Shown piece after piece: positions 1 through 13,200 of a DNA stretch of 64,000 bases. Source of the stretch: Amyelois transitella (taxonomy: Eukaryota; Arthropoda; Insecta; Lepidoptera; Pyralidae); contig NC_083516.1 of NCBI RefSeq assembly GCF_032362555.1, forward strand, positions 10,627,001-10,691,000, given 5' to 3'. Position 1 is the stretch's first letter. Each line of letters starts with the position of its first letter. Made by a program: the position numbers and the translations under genes. The notes beneath the pieces were generated by a model that saw only the letters and a program-made list of their open reading frames with translations, searched no databases and was not told where the DNA came from.

Positions 1-1346
1 ATGAGATACCATAATGAGAAAAGAAAAAAAGGAATTATTGCTTTAACTTATGAATACTTAATCTAAAAATTAATATAATGAAGTAGACATGTAACAATTG
101 CAATGTAGTATTTCTCAATGACTGACTTGTTGAGTTTGAGAGAAAGAAAACTTATAGAAAAATACTTTGCAGCTAAATGTTACTTGATATGCTGTTAACT
201 AATTACTATAACAAGAACGCAGAAAACCACAATACCAAGATGAGGCCAATTTTTATTCGTTTCAAAATTCATTCATCTTTAGGGCTCAATACATTTTGAA
301 AAAAAAAACCATTTGTCTTTTTTTAGTTTGTAATTTAGAATAGTTTTTTTATTATAATAATTAATATTAGTTTATATTATTTAGCAGGAGTTAAAAAAAT
401 TAATAAAAGTTGTATCATTAAAAAATGTCATTTGTACATCTTAGATTCCTATTGTCCCCTTTTACGACAGAAGCGACTGAGGCACGCCTTCTTAGCTCAT
501 GATTGTTTATCAATCGGCTATGACCTTAACTATTATTATTATATTTAAATGAGATTGTAAAAACACAATAAAAATATCTATGATAAATCCAGTGATTAAG
601 CTAATCCCATCCAGGTTATATAATTTAGTACGAAAAGAAAATAATATTTTTTTCTAGTGAATTCTAATAGTGCGACTACTTAAACTGAAGAGTTAAGTCC
701 TATTTTGATTATTTTTACATACTCTTGTAGTGATAACATACTATTTGATTTATAATGAAAAATTATAGGTTCCCCATTCTATTTACTAGGCTAAGGTTGT
801 CGTTCATTCCTGGTAAGCCTACTTTTTTGAATGCGTCTACGCATTTATATCATTATCCAAAAAAATTTTCTTCCTTCTTGTTTCGCTTTGACCTCTTAAT
901 CACTGGGATCGATTTGGATTTTTAAATATCTGTCAAATTATAAGCTTTTAAAATTCATACAAGCTACAGTCATCGCAGTCACCCTTACTATATATATCAA
1001 TGATAAACATTATTAGCTGGTAATATTTTAAAATTCTTATCATCGCATTACATTCCATTACGTTTCTTGAAAATAAGCGTAATCTTTCTGTTTTGTCATC
1101 AATATCTTTATTATTAATCATAAATGGTGCTCCATCCTGTAAGGTATGTTACACGGATTGAATAAAGGGTTGTTGATTACTGCTATACCTAATATAAAAT
1201 CAACATAATTTTGAAATGAATGAATAATAACAAAAAAGAAAGGATTCACAAAACTACTGACCCAGACGTCTTGTCTGGAAGTGGAGAATACATTTAAAAA
1301 AGCCTATGCCTTTGCACTAACTGATCTTGTTTCAATTATTAACCAT
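1..1346. other. AT-rich intergenic DNA, no gene seen
   Basis: I see no open frame with splice sites, no RNA gene and no clear repeat copy here. Short A/T runs dominate. Confidence 0.6.
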
Positions 1347-1347
1347 A

Positions 1348-1422
1348 ATCGCGCGGAAAAACTATCGCTGTTTCGCTTTTTATTATGACGTGAAACGGGA
1401 CAGCGATAGTTTTTCGCGCGAT
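1348..1422. repeat. Hairpin element (MITE-like), copy 1
   Basis: Arms at 1348-1371 and 1400-1422 are inverted copies of each other with one extra base in the left arm (core AAAAACTATCGCTGT). The loop carries an inner GTTTC...GAAAC pair around TTTTTATTATGACGT. The loop core recurs near 62112-62139 in inverted orientation with about three differences, so this is a dispersed element and not a chance palindrome. Confidence 0.65.
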
Positions 1423-1499
1423 AACAACAGGAGTAGCAGGCAGGAGTTACTTATAACCGCACAATCATAAAGTGAGTAAGTCAAACAATCAATAAAACT

Positions 1500-1524
1500 T
1501 CGTGTATCTAACACGAAGTCTGAC
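1500..1524. repeat. Short perfect hairpin
   Basis: ACTTCGTG and its complement CACGAAGT lie about 7 nt apart (ACTTCGTGTATCTAACACGAAGT region spans this interval in part). No function is evident. Confidence 0.4.
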
Positions 1525-2045
1525 CGACTGGCCTATGCCAATCGTCTTGTATTTTCGCACAGCTAAGGTTTGTAAGTAAATCGTTATAAATAAAACATAG
1601 ATCCTAATTACCAGCAAAAGTCTATCAAATTGAAATAAACCCAAGATTCAGAGTACAGATCGCGGCAAATAAAGACATAAGTAAAAAAAAAACATCAAAT
1701 CGGCTCCAAATATAGATTGGAGATTGAAGTTATCTGAAGTAAGATCAGTAGTAATTACTCAGGATACCGTATATGGGATAAAAATGTGTAGGAGTGACAA
1801 CGCAAAGTCCATTGCTAATGATGTTTTTGTCTCTATCAATGATGTAACTAAAGAGAGAGATGAAAATTTTGCGCCCGTCACTCTTGGAAACACGTTTATA
1901 GATCGATGATTTGTTGTAGCGTTTAATTTTTTTTAAGACCAAAATCAGTCTGGATTTACTATTTGTGTTCATTCATAAATCACATGAGTAATAAATTAAT
2001 CATAAAATATTTATTAAGTAGTGCACTTAATACTTCCATCCTTAA

Positions 2046-2130
2046 GTCATACAACTCAACGTGACCTTTCAATCTTTTTGAGTCTGTTGGCTGTCTACCC
2101 CGGAAGGTATACATACGTGATTATATGTAT
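2046..2130 (+). repeat. Family S SINE, 3' fragment
   Basis: It matches the last third of family S: AACGTGACC, the diverged hairpin, CTGTCTACCCC and a decayed TATG tail. Confidence 0.6.
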
Positions 2131-3261
2131 TAAATGCACTCATAGATCCTAGATGTATGGAAGAGAATAGGTAATAGTTGTTCTTCTCCAGCAAAAACTG
2201 CTGGTATAAAGACTAGTGCACACGATGAATTGTCGAGCACTATTAATAAACTTATTGTCAAGCCTAGCTATTCTTACATGAATGAAATTTATCTGCGGCT
2301 TCTGGGTTAAACGTAATTTGCAACCACTGACACAAAAAGATGAGATCTTCTTAAAATACTTTACTTTCAACAAGAGTATAAAAAATAGAGGTCCGAGTAT
2401 CTTACCCTGCGGTGTCCCCTCCGCATAGCTGCCTCACAATTCTGCCTACTTCACACCGGCCTGACACCGCTGCTGTCTGTGGAAAAAGAAACATTGTATC
2501 AAATTTCAGGTGACATTTCCTCCTTATTATTGCCTTGTAACTTTTCATTCGGGAGAAAACAAAAACTAAATGGTAACCTTAACGTTTATTTGTTCTAAAG
2601 TGGGAATCATTTCTCTCTGTTTACGAGTGCAATATGTCAAATTGTCATGGTAACTACTTTTTGTCTAATTGCAAAATGTGGTAACAATAAATGAAAAAGA
2701 TAACTACCTACATATCTGAAACATTTTTAGATTTTTGAGCAAATAGATGATGATTTGAGATGAATTAATAATAGGTTGGTTTGTGTGTGTCGGTGGTATA
2801 ATAAATAAATAATAAAGATTTTATTATTTATTCACTATTATTTATAAATACCACTAAGGTAAGGGAAATAAGAAAGTGTTTCCCTTCTTGCGTCATGAAT
2901 ATGTTTCCAGAATCATTACTAGATCTTTTCATTTATTAAGTGGGTTAAAAATAATCACCACATCAAGAGACAGCTACATAAAAGGGCTACATACCATCAT
3001 CGGATACGGTAAAGTGACAAATTCTTATGCTGCCGTATACATACAAAATATTTTGCACTCTTACTGGTGCAAAATGGTTCCCAGATTGCATTTACACGTT
3101 TATGAAATGTTGTACAAATTGCTCTGTTTACTGTTATGGTCAAAGTTTGACATGCCATTGGAAGCTTTTATTATTTACTGTACACTTAAAAAAAATCCAT
3201 TGGTGACGTAACTATAATAACTGTTTGTACATAAAAAATTGTTAATGAACCGTGTTTTAAG
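2131..3261. other. Intergenic DNA, no gene seen
   Basis: A 111-codon plus-strand frame at 2876-3211 lacks family resemblance and splice sites of note; I treat it as chance. Nothing else stands out. Confidence 0.5.
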
Positions 3262-3518
3262 CATACATACATATGGTCACGTCTATATCCCTTGTGGGGT
3301 AGACAGAGCCAACAGTCTTGAAAAGACTGATAGGCCTATATTCAGCTATTTGTCTTAATGATAGAACTTAGATTCAAATAGTGTCTAGCAAGCACATCGC
3401 CTAAAAGAAGAATCCTAAGTTTGTTATCCTATCCCTTAGTCGCCTTTTACGACATCCATGGGAAAGAGATGGAGTGGTCCTGTCCTTTTTTGTATTGGCG
3501 CCGGGAACCACACGGCAC
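3262..3518 (-). repeat. Family S SINE, near full length
   Basis: Read on the minus strand it runs from the 5' hairpin (GTGCCGTGTGG) to a (TATG)n tail, complete in both conserved blocks. Confidence 0.85.
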
Positions 3519-4160
3519 TAACATATTTTAAGAATAACATGCATGGTATAGGGGTAAGGTTATTAAACCCGAAGACCAAATAATTGTGAATTTAAATCCA
3601 TCGGTTTATATTATTCCAACTTATCAAATTCTTATCAAATTAACTACCTAATAATAAAACATTCGACGTCTGCTACCAACGGTCTCCAGTCCCGACGACG
3701 TGACCCTGACTCCCAAACCCATAGCTCCAGCATGCAGTCCCAGTAAATGCAAGGGTTACGTCATCCGCATCCAAACATATACATATAATAAAATCGTAAC
3801 CGACTGATGTCTGTACTTGATAGGTAAAAAATTGATATCGGATCTTTATGTGACCAACAAAAGCCAAGAATGAGATTTTTAGAATTTCTGCCGTGTCTTT
3901 CTGTGTATCTGTATGTTTTTAGTCGCATCACACGAAAACCATTGCTCAAATTTAAATGCGGTTTACTCAGATATATTCGGCTAGCACCAAATTAAAAACT
4001 GTCAAAAAAAAATCCTTTCCACCCTCTAAGCCAATACAGGCAATCACTTTTCCTTCATTAACATTGTCAGTGAACCATTCGTCGGACAGATTTAATTTCA
4101 CGGCGTAGACAAAGTCGCGGGGAACAGCTCGTCAGATAACGCGTCCAGTCGCGAACCCAC
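3519..4160. other. Upstream region of the LIM gene
   Basis: There is no coding feature. GC content rises towards 4100-4250, as expected for a promoter and 5' untranslated region. Confidence 0.5.
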
Positions 4161-4182
4161 AGTTTGGACTGGTCCTCCCTCA

Positions 4183-4188
4183 TCAGTA
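4183..4188 (+). promoter_or_regulatory. Candidate initiator of the LIM gene
   Basis: TCAGTA fits the arthropod initiator and would start transcription at about 4185, leaving a 5' untranslated region of about 66 nt before the start codon at 4251. No TATA box is evident. Sequence inference only. Confidence 0.35.
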
Positions 4189-4250
4189 CCCAACTACACG
4201 CAGACGCGACCGCACGCGACTACACCGCACCGAACGCACCACACGACACC

Positions 4251-4253
4251 ATG
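4251..4253 (+). CDS. LIM gene exon 1 (start codon only)
   Basis: ATG is followed at once by GTAAGT. The rest of the exon is 5' untranslated. The next exon opens in frame with SSKDGPTICSGC. Confidence 0.7.
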
Positions 4254-7200
4254 GTAAGTGTTTATAAACTTTCCGAAGATATTTTTACACGACACGTTTC
4301 CAACAATGACGACTTACATGTGAAATTTGTTGTATATCACGCTTTATACCGAGGTGTTTTAGTAATTGCAATAGTTTGCCGTGTGTATGTAATTTTAAGT
4401 TTTACGGATTTCGTTAAACATTTATTTCGGTATTTATAAATTGCAATGGAATGATTCATCTAGGTGGGTAAGGATTCTTAGGTAACTGTGTTTATTAGGT
4501 TAGTAGTTTTCAATATTTCCCTGAATATTTTGACATAGGATAAATACTTTCTAAGCATCGGATCTCACGCGAATACGTCTCGTACCTACATAACTAAGAA
4601 ATCCTACAACAAAAAAAAAACAGTTGCCAGTTGTAAATTAACACAAGATTGGAAATATTGCTCTTGGACATATATTTCTGCAAAAAAAGAAAAGAAAAAA
4701 CGAATACAGCCAAAATGATAAGAACTTGCAAAACTCCTCAGTGGCATCTGCCAAAATATTAAGACAATCGCGACCGTGGAAGCAGCATATAAACCAGGCA
4801 ATAATAATGAACATCTGAACACTACTCTCCACATTATAAATAACGTTTTGTTTACGTGCTCCAGTAGCGAAATAGTCTAACCAATGGAAATAGCTGCGCC
4901 TCGCTGGTTATTAGACGTGTGAATATATCTAAACTTTAAGATAATCTAGTGAATTTACCTTTGAAACAACGTAATCCATATACTAAAATTTGGTAAACAG
5001 ATTTGGATCATCTGTATCTAGTATCATACATATAATAACATCTTTATTTCTTACTGGGTAGACAGAGCTAACAATGGCCTAGTGATGGAATTGAGATTCA
5101 AATAGTGAGAGGTTGCTAGCCCGTCGCCTAAAAGAAGAATCCCAAATTTATTAGATTTTCCCTTGATTGACTTATACAATCTGCCTGGGAAGAGAAGCAG
5201 CTGGCACACAGTATGCTTTTCTTCTTTACCAGACAATCATGGATGCTAGAAGCTTGGTTTAAAATTTAAGGATATTTTGCTAAATTTACTTTTAAAACAA
5301 CGTCATCCACGTATACTAAAACATGGTAGGTAGACTTGGATTATCTGCTATCAAGCATCATAAATTTTCGTTTATGGTTAAAATATGGTTTTAATTTATT
5401 TTCGGTGAAACAAACAAAAACATGGGATATTATTAAAAATAATGATAATTTTGTATGAATTTCAATACATATTGTTTTGTCCCAATTCATTCATACATTT
5501 TCCCCAATTTTCTTTCTTCCTTAACTGACCGATTCAGTTGTTTGTCTTGATGATAGAATTGAGATTCAATTAGTGAAAGGTTGCTAGCTCAAAGCCCAAA
5601 AGATAGAATAAAGTATATAAACCTATCCCTTAGTAGCCTTTTACGACATCCATGGGAACGAGACGGAGAAGTCCTTTTCTTTTTTTTGGTGCCGGAAACC
5701 ACACGGTACATCTTCATAGATTGTCTATTATATGATCTTCAATCAAAAGTATCAACTTACAATAAATTATCATATGATTTGTATCAATGAATGGCCCTGT
5801 GGCAGTATCAGCCTGATTTATAACCGTGACAGGGTAATAGACGTATATTATTACTGTTCCATCATCTGCAACACGATACGCATACAATCAATATTATTTA
5901 CCTTGATTGTAAGAAAACACTGCACTGTTTAGAATTCATTATCTACTATTCATTATTCATTGCAATTTCGCCCGCGCGAATTTAGCGTCATCTATACGCG
6001 GGAATTTAGGTAACCTTCAAAAGAATAGAGGTTTGTGAAATTCCACGAGAACTGTAGTTTTTACCGTTATAAAAGTACCCTATGTCCTTTTCCAGACTTT
6101 TACGTTTAGGTAATAATAAGTTATTTATATACGCAAAATTTCAATAAGATAGGTTTAATAGATAACGCGTGAAGAGTTAACAAATAAACTTACTTTCGAA
6201 TATATAAAAATAGTTGGGATTAAACTCATGCGCTTGAAGCTAATGCTAATAAACGCAAATGATCAAGATTCGATACTTAAAACATTCCATTTCCTAATTA
6301 AGAATAAATCACCATGATAATGTTGAAAATGCGAAATAAAGAAATGAGTAACAGATACTTCACTATCAGTTTTATATAGAAATCATATTGGTACATTCAG
6401 TTCAGAATCATGTATAGTATCAGAATATGTAATATTGCAATATTAATAAATTTACATACATACATACATATGTTCACGTCTATATTCCTTGCGGGGTAGA
6501 CAGAGCCAACAGTCTTGAAAGGACTGAATGGCCACGTTCAGCTATTTGGCATAATGATAGAATTGAGATTCAAATAGTGACAGGTTGCTAGCCCATCGCC
6601 TAAAAAAGAATCCCAAGTTTGTAAGCCTATCCCTTTGTCGCCTTTTACGACATCCACGGGAAAGAGATGGAGTGGTCCTGTTCTTTTTTGTTTTGGTGCC
6701 GGTCCTGTTCTTTTTTGTATTGGTGCCGGGAACCACACGGCACAAATCTAAGGTGAACATTATATCATTAATTGAATGTTTAGACCAGGAAATTGATCAA
6801 ATCCTGTTTTTGTTCTCCGAACATTTACAGGCAGTTTAGAAACACCAAGAAGATTTTAATTTGACAAATCCTACTAATATTATTATAAATGCGAAAGTTT
6901 GTGAGTATGTCAGGATGCAGTATGGATGTTTTAACTCTTTCACGCAATAACGACTGAACCGATTACGATGAAAGGTATGTAGGTAGCCGAAGACCCAGAA
7001 TAACATTTATCCCGGAGTTCCCGCGGAATTGATTGTTTAAGTGATGATAGGGTTTCCACGCGGCCGAAGTCGCGGGCGGCCTCTAGTGCACTATATTTTC
7101 ACCCGCGTGAAGAAATAGCGTTCTAGTTAGTATATAAAAGTAATAGTTCAGTGGCAAGGCACGAAACTAGGTCGACATTGACAAAGTTTTGCTTTTCACA

Positions 7201-10200
7201 AGCTTTCATTATTTTATCAAAACGTGTACTTACGAGATCTTTAACGTTTTTCCTTTCTTCGCAATGTTCAATTTGAAATTTATATTTTATTTTGTTGTAT
7301 TAATTAATTCTTATTTCAATATCACACCGTTAGTAACTTAGAACTTAGCCTTTCTTCAAAGTATTCACTTTTAATTAATTGCAAATAAAATTTCGTGTTC
7401 AATTTAAAAGTGAGTTTACTTTCAAGTCACAATTACAAGCAAAAGGTTTGTTGATAATTGTACACATATCTCTTATCAATAAGCTCATTGATAGAACTAG
7501 TTTGTTTATTAAAATAAATCCTTGTGCATCGCCTTTTGTGAACTCCAGTACACAGGAAAACTACATAGACATTAAAAGTCATAAAGCAAGTTAAGGACTG
7601 AACTGGTTACATACAGGGAAAACATTGGGATGCAAATATTCAAAGAATTGTTACGTTGAATATTCAAAGTTGTAAGGTTTTAAACGGTCTTTGAAATATG
7701 TTCAAGTCTTAAAGTTCTTGTATTTACAAATCAATGCTTAAAATTACTAGTTAACTCTTTGGAAAGGAAATTACTTATGTCTTACTAGTTGTTGCCCGCG
7801 ACTTCGTATGTCTTCAATCTAATTCCAATGTCTAAGCTACATCACTGCAAAGTTTCATGTAAAACCGTTTAGTAAATATTTAGTCATAGGGGAACCTAAT
7901 ACAAACACACATCCTTACAAACTTTTGCATTTTCTATTATAATAATAGGAAGTATAGTCACGTCTATTACCCTTGCGGGGTAGACAGTGCCAACAGTGTT
8001 GAAAAGATTGATAGGCCACGTTCAGCTATTTCGCTTGATGATAGAATTGAGATTCATAAAGTGACAGGTTACTAGCCTAAAAAAGAACACCAAGTTTATA
8101 AGCCTATCCCTTAGTTGCCTTTTACGACATCCATGGGAAAGAAATGAAGTAGTCCTTTTCTTTTTTTTTGGTGCCGAGGACCACACGGCATTTTTAAATA
8201 TCCTTATTATTTTCTAGGAAGGCATATTAACTCGTAACATTTCCATAGGTAGGTATAGGTACTGATTATGTTTCTCGATACATTATTGCGATGCAGAATT
8301 TCGATGATTATTCAAATAACGTCACATCATAAACTGATAAATGATAAGAATCCTTTCAAAGTTCATTTGTATTATTACTTCATAAGTATAAAGTGGTAGG
8401 TTATAGTTTTAATATGCGTCATCAAAAGAATCATTTTGGTCCACACCATTTCGTAATTATTTTCTCACCGTCCTATATAAATTTTTAAACTTCAGAAAAA
8501 AGTCATCAAAGTAACAATGGGTTTTAATTTGGTTAAGTATAAATCACCTGTCAATAGTGGAACTTGATATAAAAATACCAGTATTATAAACACAATATAC
8601 TTAGGTTCAACGTATTTATTTTCTACACTTTCTTCGCTAACAAAACGAGTTAAGATTGTAGGCATTAATAAAATACTAATATTTCAATAAGTGCCGTGTG
8701 GTTCTTTTTTGTATTGGCACCAAAAAAGACTAGGACCACTCAATCTCTTTCCCATGGATGTCGTAAAAGGCGACTAAGGGATAGGCTTACAAACTTGGAA
8801 TTATTTTTTAGGCGAAGGGTTAGCAACCTGTCACTATTTGAATCTCAATTCTATCATTAAGCCAAATAGCTGAACGTGACCATTCAGTCTTTTCAAGACT
8901 ATTGGCTCTGTTTGCCCCGCAAGGGTTATAGACGTGACCATATGTATGTATGTTCAATTAATACAATCTAAAAGAGAATTGTTTTAATTTATTTTTTCTA
9001 CATTTTGTCATCACAATTATTCTTAGGAATTACAAATATTAAAAAGGAACGATATTGAACAGCGAAATCATGTAAAAATGTAAAATCCCTAATTTGTGTA
9101 AATTCAAAAAAAATTTAAGTATCATTAAGGTCATACATAAAAAAACATACATAAAATCACGCCTCTTTCCCGGAGGGGTAGGCAGAGACTACCTCTTTCC
9201 ACTTGCCACGATCTCTGCATACTTCTTTCGCTTCGTCCACATTCATAACTCTCTTCATACAAGCTCGGCGGTTTCGGGTACTTTTGACCTGACCCTTTAC
9301 CAGGACGTCCTTAATTTGATCAAGATACGTTCGTCTAGGTCTTCCCACTCCGACCTTTCCCTCCACACTCTCCTTGTATATCTGCTTAGTCAACCTGCAA
9401 ATATGTAATTTTCAAAGCTAAATAATATTCTAAAGACAATATTACGAGAAACATACCTTAATGTCTGGAGAATTATACAGACCACTCTCTCAATCAAAAT
9501 CCTTCGATTTTCAATATTAGAAAATTTAGATGCTTTTACATGATCAATCTGCAATTAGGTACCAATATATTTAGGAGAACATGTTTGTTTTGGCAGAGTA
9601 ACACCTGACAAAAACGAGAGTACAATGTGGGGCGAAATGAGTGGGCCGGGACTGTTTATAGGACTCACATCAGTATACACGCGATATCATGTACTCAAAC
9701 GATATATAATTTGTGTTATTTGATAAATTAATTAAGAATGTAGATTACATACTTACATATAATCACGTCTGTATCCCTTGCGGGGTAGACAGACCCAATA
9801 GTTCTGAAAAGACTGACAGGTCACGTTCAGCTGTTTGGCTCAATGATCGAACTGAATATATAGCTATGATACAAATAGTGACAGGTTGCTAGCGCATCGC
9901 CCAAAAGAAGAATCCTAAGTTTATAAGCTTAGTCGTAATTTATAATTATAATATAGTGGATTGATATACATGAATCACTGATGGTAATGCCTTAAAGGGC
10001 TTATACAAAATGACTAAATGGACCTTTTCACAATGTACCATCTCATACGTGGGCATAAAAACAAAAGAGCTATAACGACTCACAACCTAAAGATATTCAA
10101 TTTCGAACCGTGGGTAGTGAAAAGACACCTCGTCATCATTCCTTTAAATTGTAGTTATAATATCCGTTTGTAATTAAAAAAACTATTATCTCAACTGTAA

Positions 10201-13200
10201 ATTTCCAATATGTCGATTATAATCTTTTACATCAATATCATGACTTTAATCACGTACCTAGGTGACATTGCTGCTTATCAATAGCATTCAATAGAAGTTT
10301 TAAGCTTTGAGCGTAAAAATAGATTAATAATAAGAAAAAGATTACACACGGATCCATTGCTTTAGTTTCTACCTCTGACACTTTTAATAATAATACATAT
10401 GTATGTATATACTAGAGACCCGTCCCGGCTTTGCACGGATAGCATTTAACGATAGAAATATTCCTCAGAAAACTTTACAATATTTCAAATAGGAAGAAAA
10501 TCAGTCTTTTACTTTCCGAAATTAGCGCATTAATAGAGGCAGAGGAAATTGGGGGACTTAATAATGCGTACGTCTTTATTTGAGATTAAAATAATGACAG
10601 GTTGCTAGCCCATCGCCTTCAAGAAGAATTCAAAGTTTATTTATTAGCTTTAGTCGCCTTATGGAGTGGTCCTTCTAAAGTTCTAAAGTGCTGTGAACCA
10701 CACGGCTTCCTTAAAGTATCTATGTACTTTAAAACGGCTAAGACCTTTACCAGATGACAAAAAAAACCGGATCATACTGCTAACAGTTGCTTTGGCACGG
10801 ACAATAATAGAATTTTACAACTTTTGCTCCAAATTTACACCGTTTATATTTATAACGAGATATTCTACGCTATTTATGTTTGCACAGGGCTGAGGTCGAT
10901 TCGATGGCCATTGGCAAAGTGCGAGCAATAACATTGTTTTGACGCAAAGATACGGTTCAACTGACAGTTCAAGTTCATTAGACTATAGTTTAAAGGCAAG
11001 ACTGACTTTCTAGCAAAGTAGTTCTAGACGATGGTTATGGAGACGGGAAAGGCGAGGATGATGACAATAATGATGTAAGCGAAATCATTATTGAAAACTA
11101 TAATTGTTAAGAGTTCGATACTTTTGATTACCTAGACGTTACTATAATAAATGTTGTAGTACTTCGCGTAACGCAAAAACATCTGGAAAAAGTAGGATTA
11201 CAATATTAAGAAGATGATTCAGCTATAAGCAATGATTTTGTGACTCAATAGAGGATAGACTTGGCGAGAACTAGTGTAATGTCTCAATTAATCACAACAC
11301 GATTTTGTGAGAATCGAGTAGGAAGCTTTTAAAGCGGGTCGTGTGAAAAATTACAAGTTTTTAAATAGCACGAACTAGTTACCTGACGTTTACAAAACTT
11401 TTTCAAGTGTTGTTTAACAAAAAATTGTCTTAACCATTTAAGAAGTCTTTGTATTCCCCACTTGTTTCATAATTTACCTAGACGATACAATAAAAATCTT
11501 AAAACGAAAAAATAAATGTGCCAAAAATGCTTATTATCAAAAACTAGGTTAATCCAAATGCATCTTTCGAAATTCACTGAAATATTTCCACATTCGGCGT
11601 AACTTCAAAAGCTACATATCGCGTTGTCGATAACGCTATCCTATTATTCAATTAGTCAATGTGGTTTATACGTGTTATCTAAAAACTAGACTTACCCAGT
11701 TGTGGAGGCGGATTACCGTTTAATTTACTATTACGATCATGAAACTGGCGACAAAAATGAGTGTTAAAACGAGGACAATGTTTTAACACCTATAAACATT
11801 AATCACCACTCGATTACAGATTTTATTACAATTAATGAAATCTTTCAGATTCACGTGAAATGTCCAAAATTTAGGTCACATATACGTCATTAGTTTCATG
11901 ATGAACAGTTTGAGTTCCTTCTTTCAATAGTTTAGTGTATGATTCATTTTACCGTTTTTGCCCTAACAACTGTATGTTGTGACTACCTGTCATATCTGAC
12001 ACGTCAATTATATCCGCTGTAAGCACGTACATAAACTGTTATTCTTATTACACAGGTGAACCAACAAACTACTATCAATTTCCGCGAATTTAATTGTCCA
12101 TCCGTTATAAGTAGTGCAAAACAATAATTCTTATCTAAGCCTCATTCAGGAGATACGTCACATGTTACTTTAGGCATGTATCATGCTGTGAGTACAATTA
12201 GCAGTGTTTCCGTCCATATAGGGCACTGAGGACAATTATATCATGATTTAACTAGGCCTTATGTTCGATCAAATCATAATAAACCTTCTTTTACGATCTG
12301 TCAATATTATTTTTAATTCTTTAGTTCAAAAAGCCTTGAATTAAAAAGCAAACTGATTTTGATAAACAGATCTTTATTGGTGATGATTGTAAAATTGAAA
12401 TGAGTTTTCCACACAATACAGTAACTCAAGCGAAATTGAAGATAATAATTTACCAAAAAGACGTTGTAAATAATGATACGACCACGCATTTCAATTCTAA
12501 CATTCTATCTCTGCAATACTTTGCCAGAATCTTGCATAAAAATATCTTGGTACAATTGTTCGCTTTTACGCTTGTGCCTACGAAAATTAAAATAAAGTAC
12601 AGACCACCTATATCATGCAGTTTTAAAATTTCATAGAACACTTTTGTAAATTAAAATCATAAAAAAAGAATAAGACCACTCCGTTTGGTTCCCATGGATG
12701 GACTAAAGGATAGGCTTATAAACTTGAGATTCTTCTTTTAGGCGGTGGGCTAGCAACCTGTCACTATTTGAATTTCAATTCTATAATTAAGCCAAATAGC
12801 TGAACGTGACCTAACAGTCTCTCGAAGACTGTTGGCTGTGTCTACCCCGCATGGGATATAGTCGTGATAATATGTATGTATGCGTAACTTACATTTTAGT
12901 AAGATACAGTTTGTTTCACTATCTTCACCAAGGATTTTTATAATACGCATACAAAAATTTTTTCAGTATCATTTATCGCGTTTGATTTTTTTAATAGTTG
13001 TCAGATTAATTTCTCTTATACATATTTTATTTTTCATGTATTTGCTTGCGCGAAATTTTATAAACACACATTTTTTTCTACCCTTCTGTAATGATTTTAA
13101 TTTGATATTTATTGCTCAACCGGTTAAATAAACTACTGAATGACTCATCTGATGTTTCTGTTATCTGCGTATCAGTATCACTATCATTTAGTTTGTGTAA

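Noticed and set aside
2876-3211. 111-codon plus-strand open frame
   Set aside because: No recognisable family, no splice context, AT-rich composition like its surroundings; a chance frame.
6538-6760. Open frames over SINE copies here and at about 13.7, 22.6, 35.8, 40.4 and 42.6 kb with peptides like TTPSLSHGCRKRRL
   Set aside because: They are translations of family S, recur in every copy, and have no other sign of coding.
9157-9393. 78-codon minus-strand frame as a host gene
   Set aside because: Same protein end as the 51.2-kb retrotransposon; a truncated R insertion.
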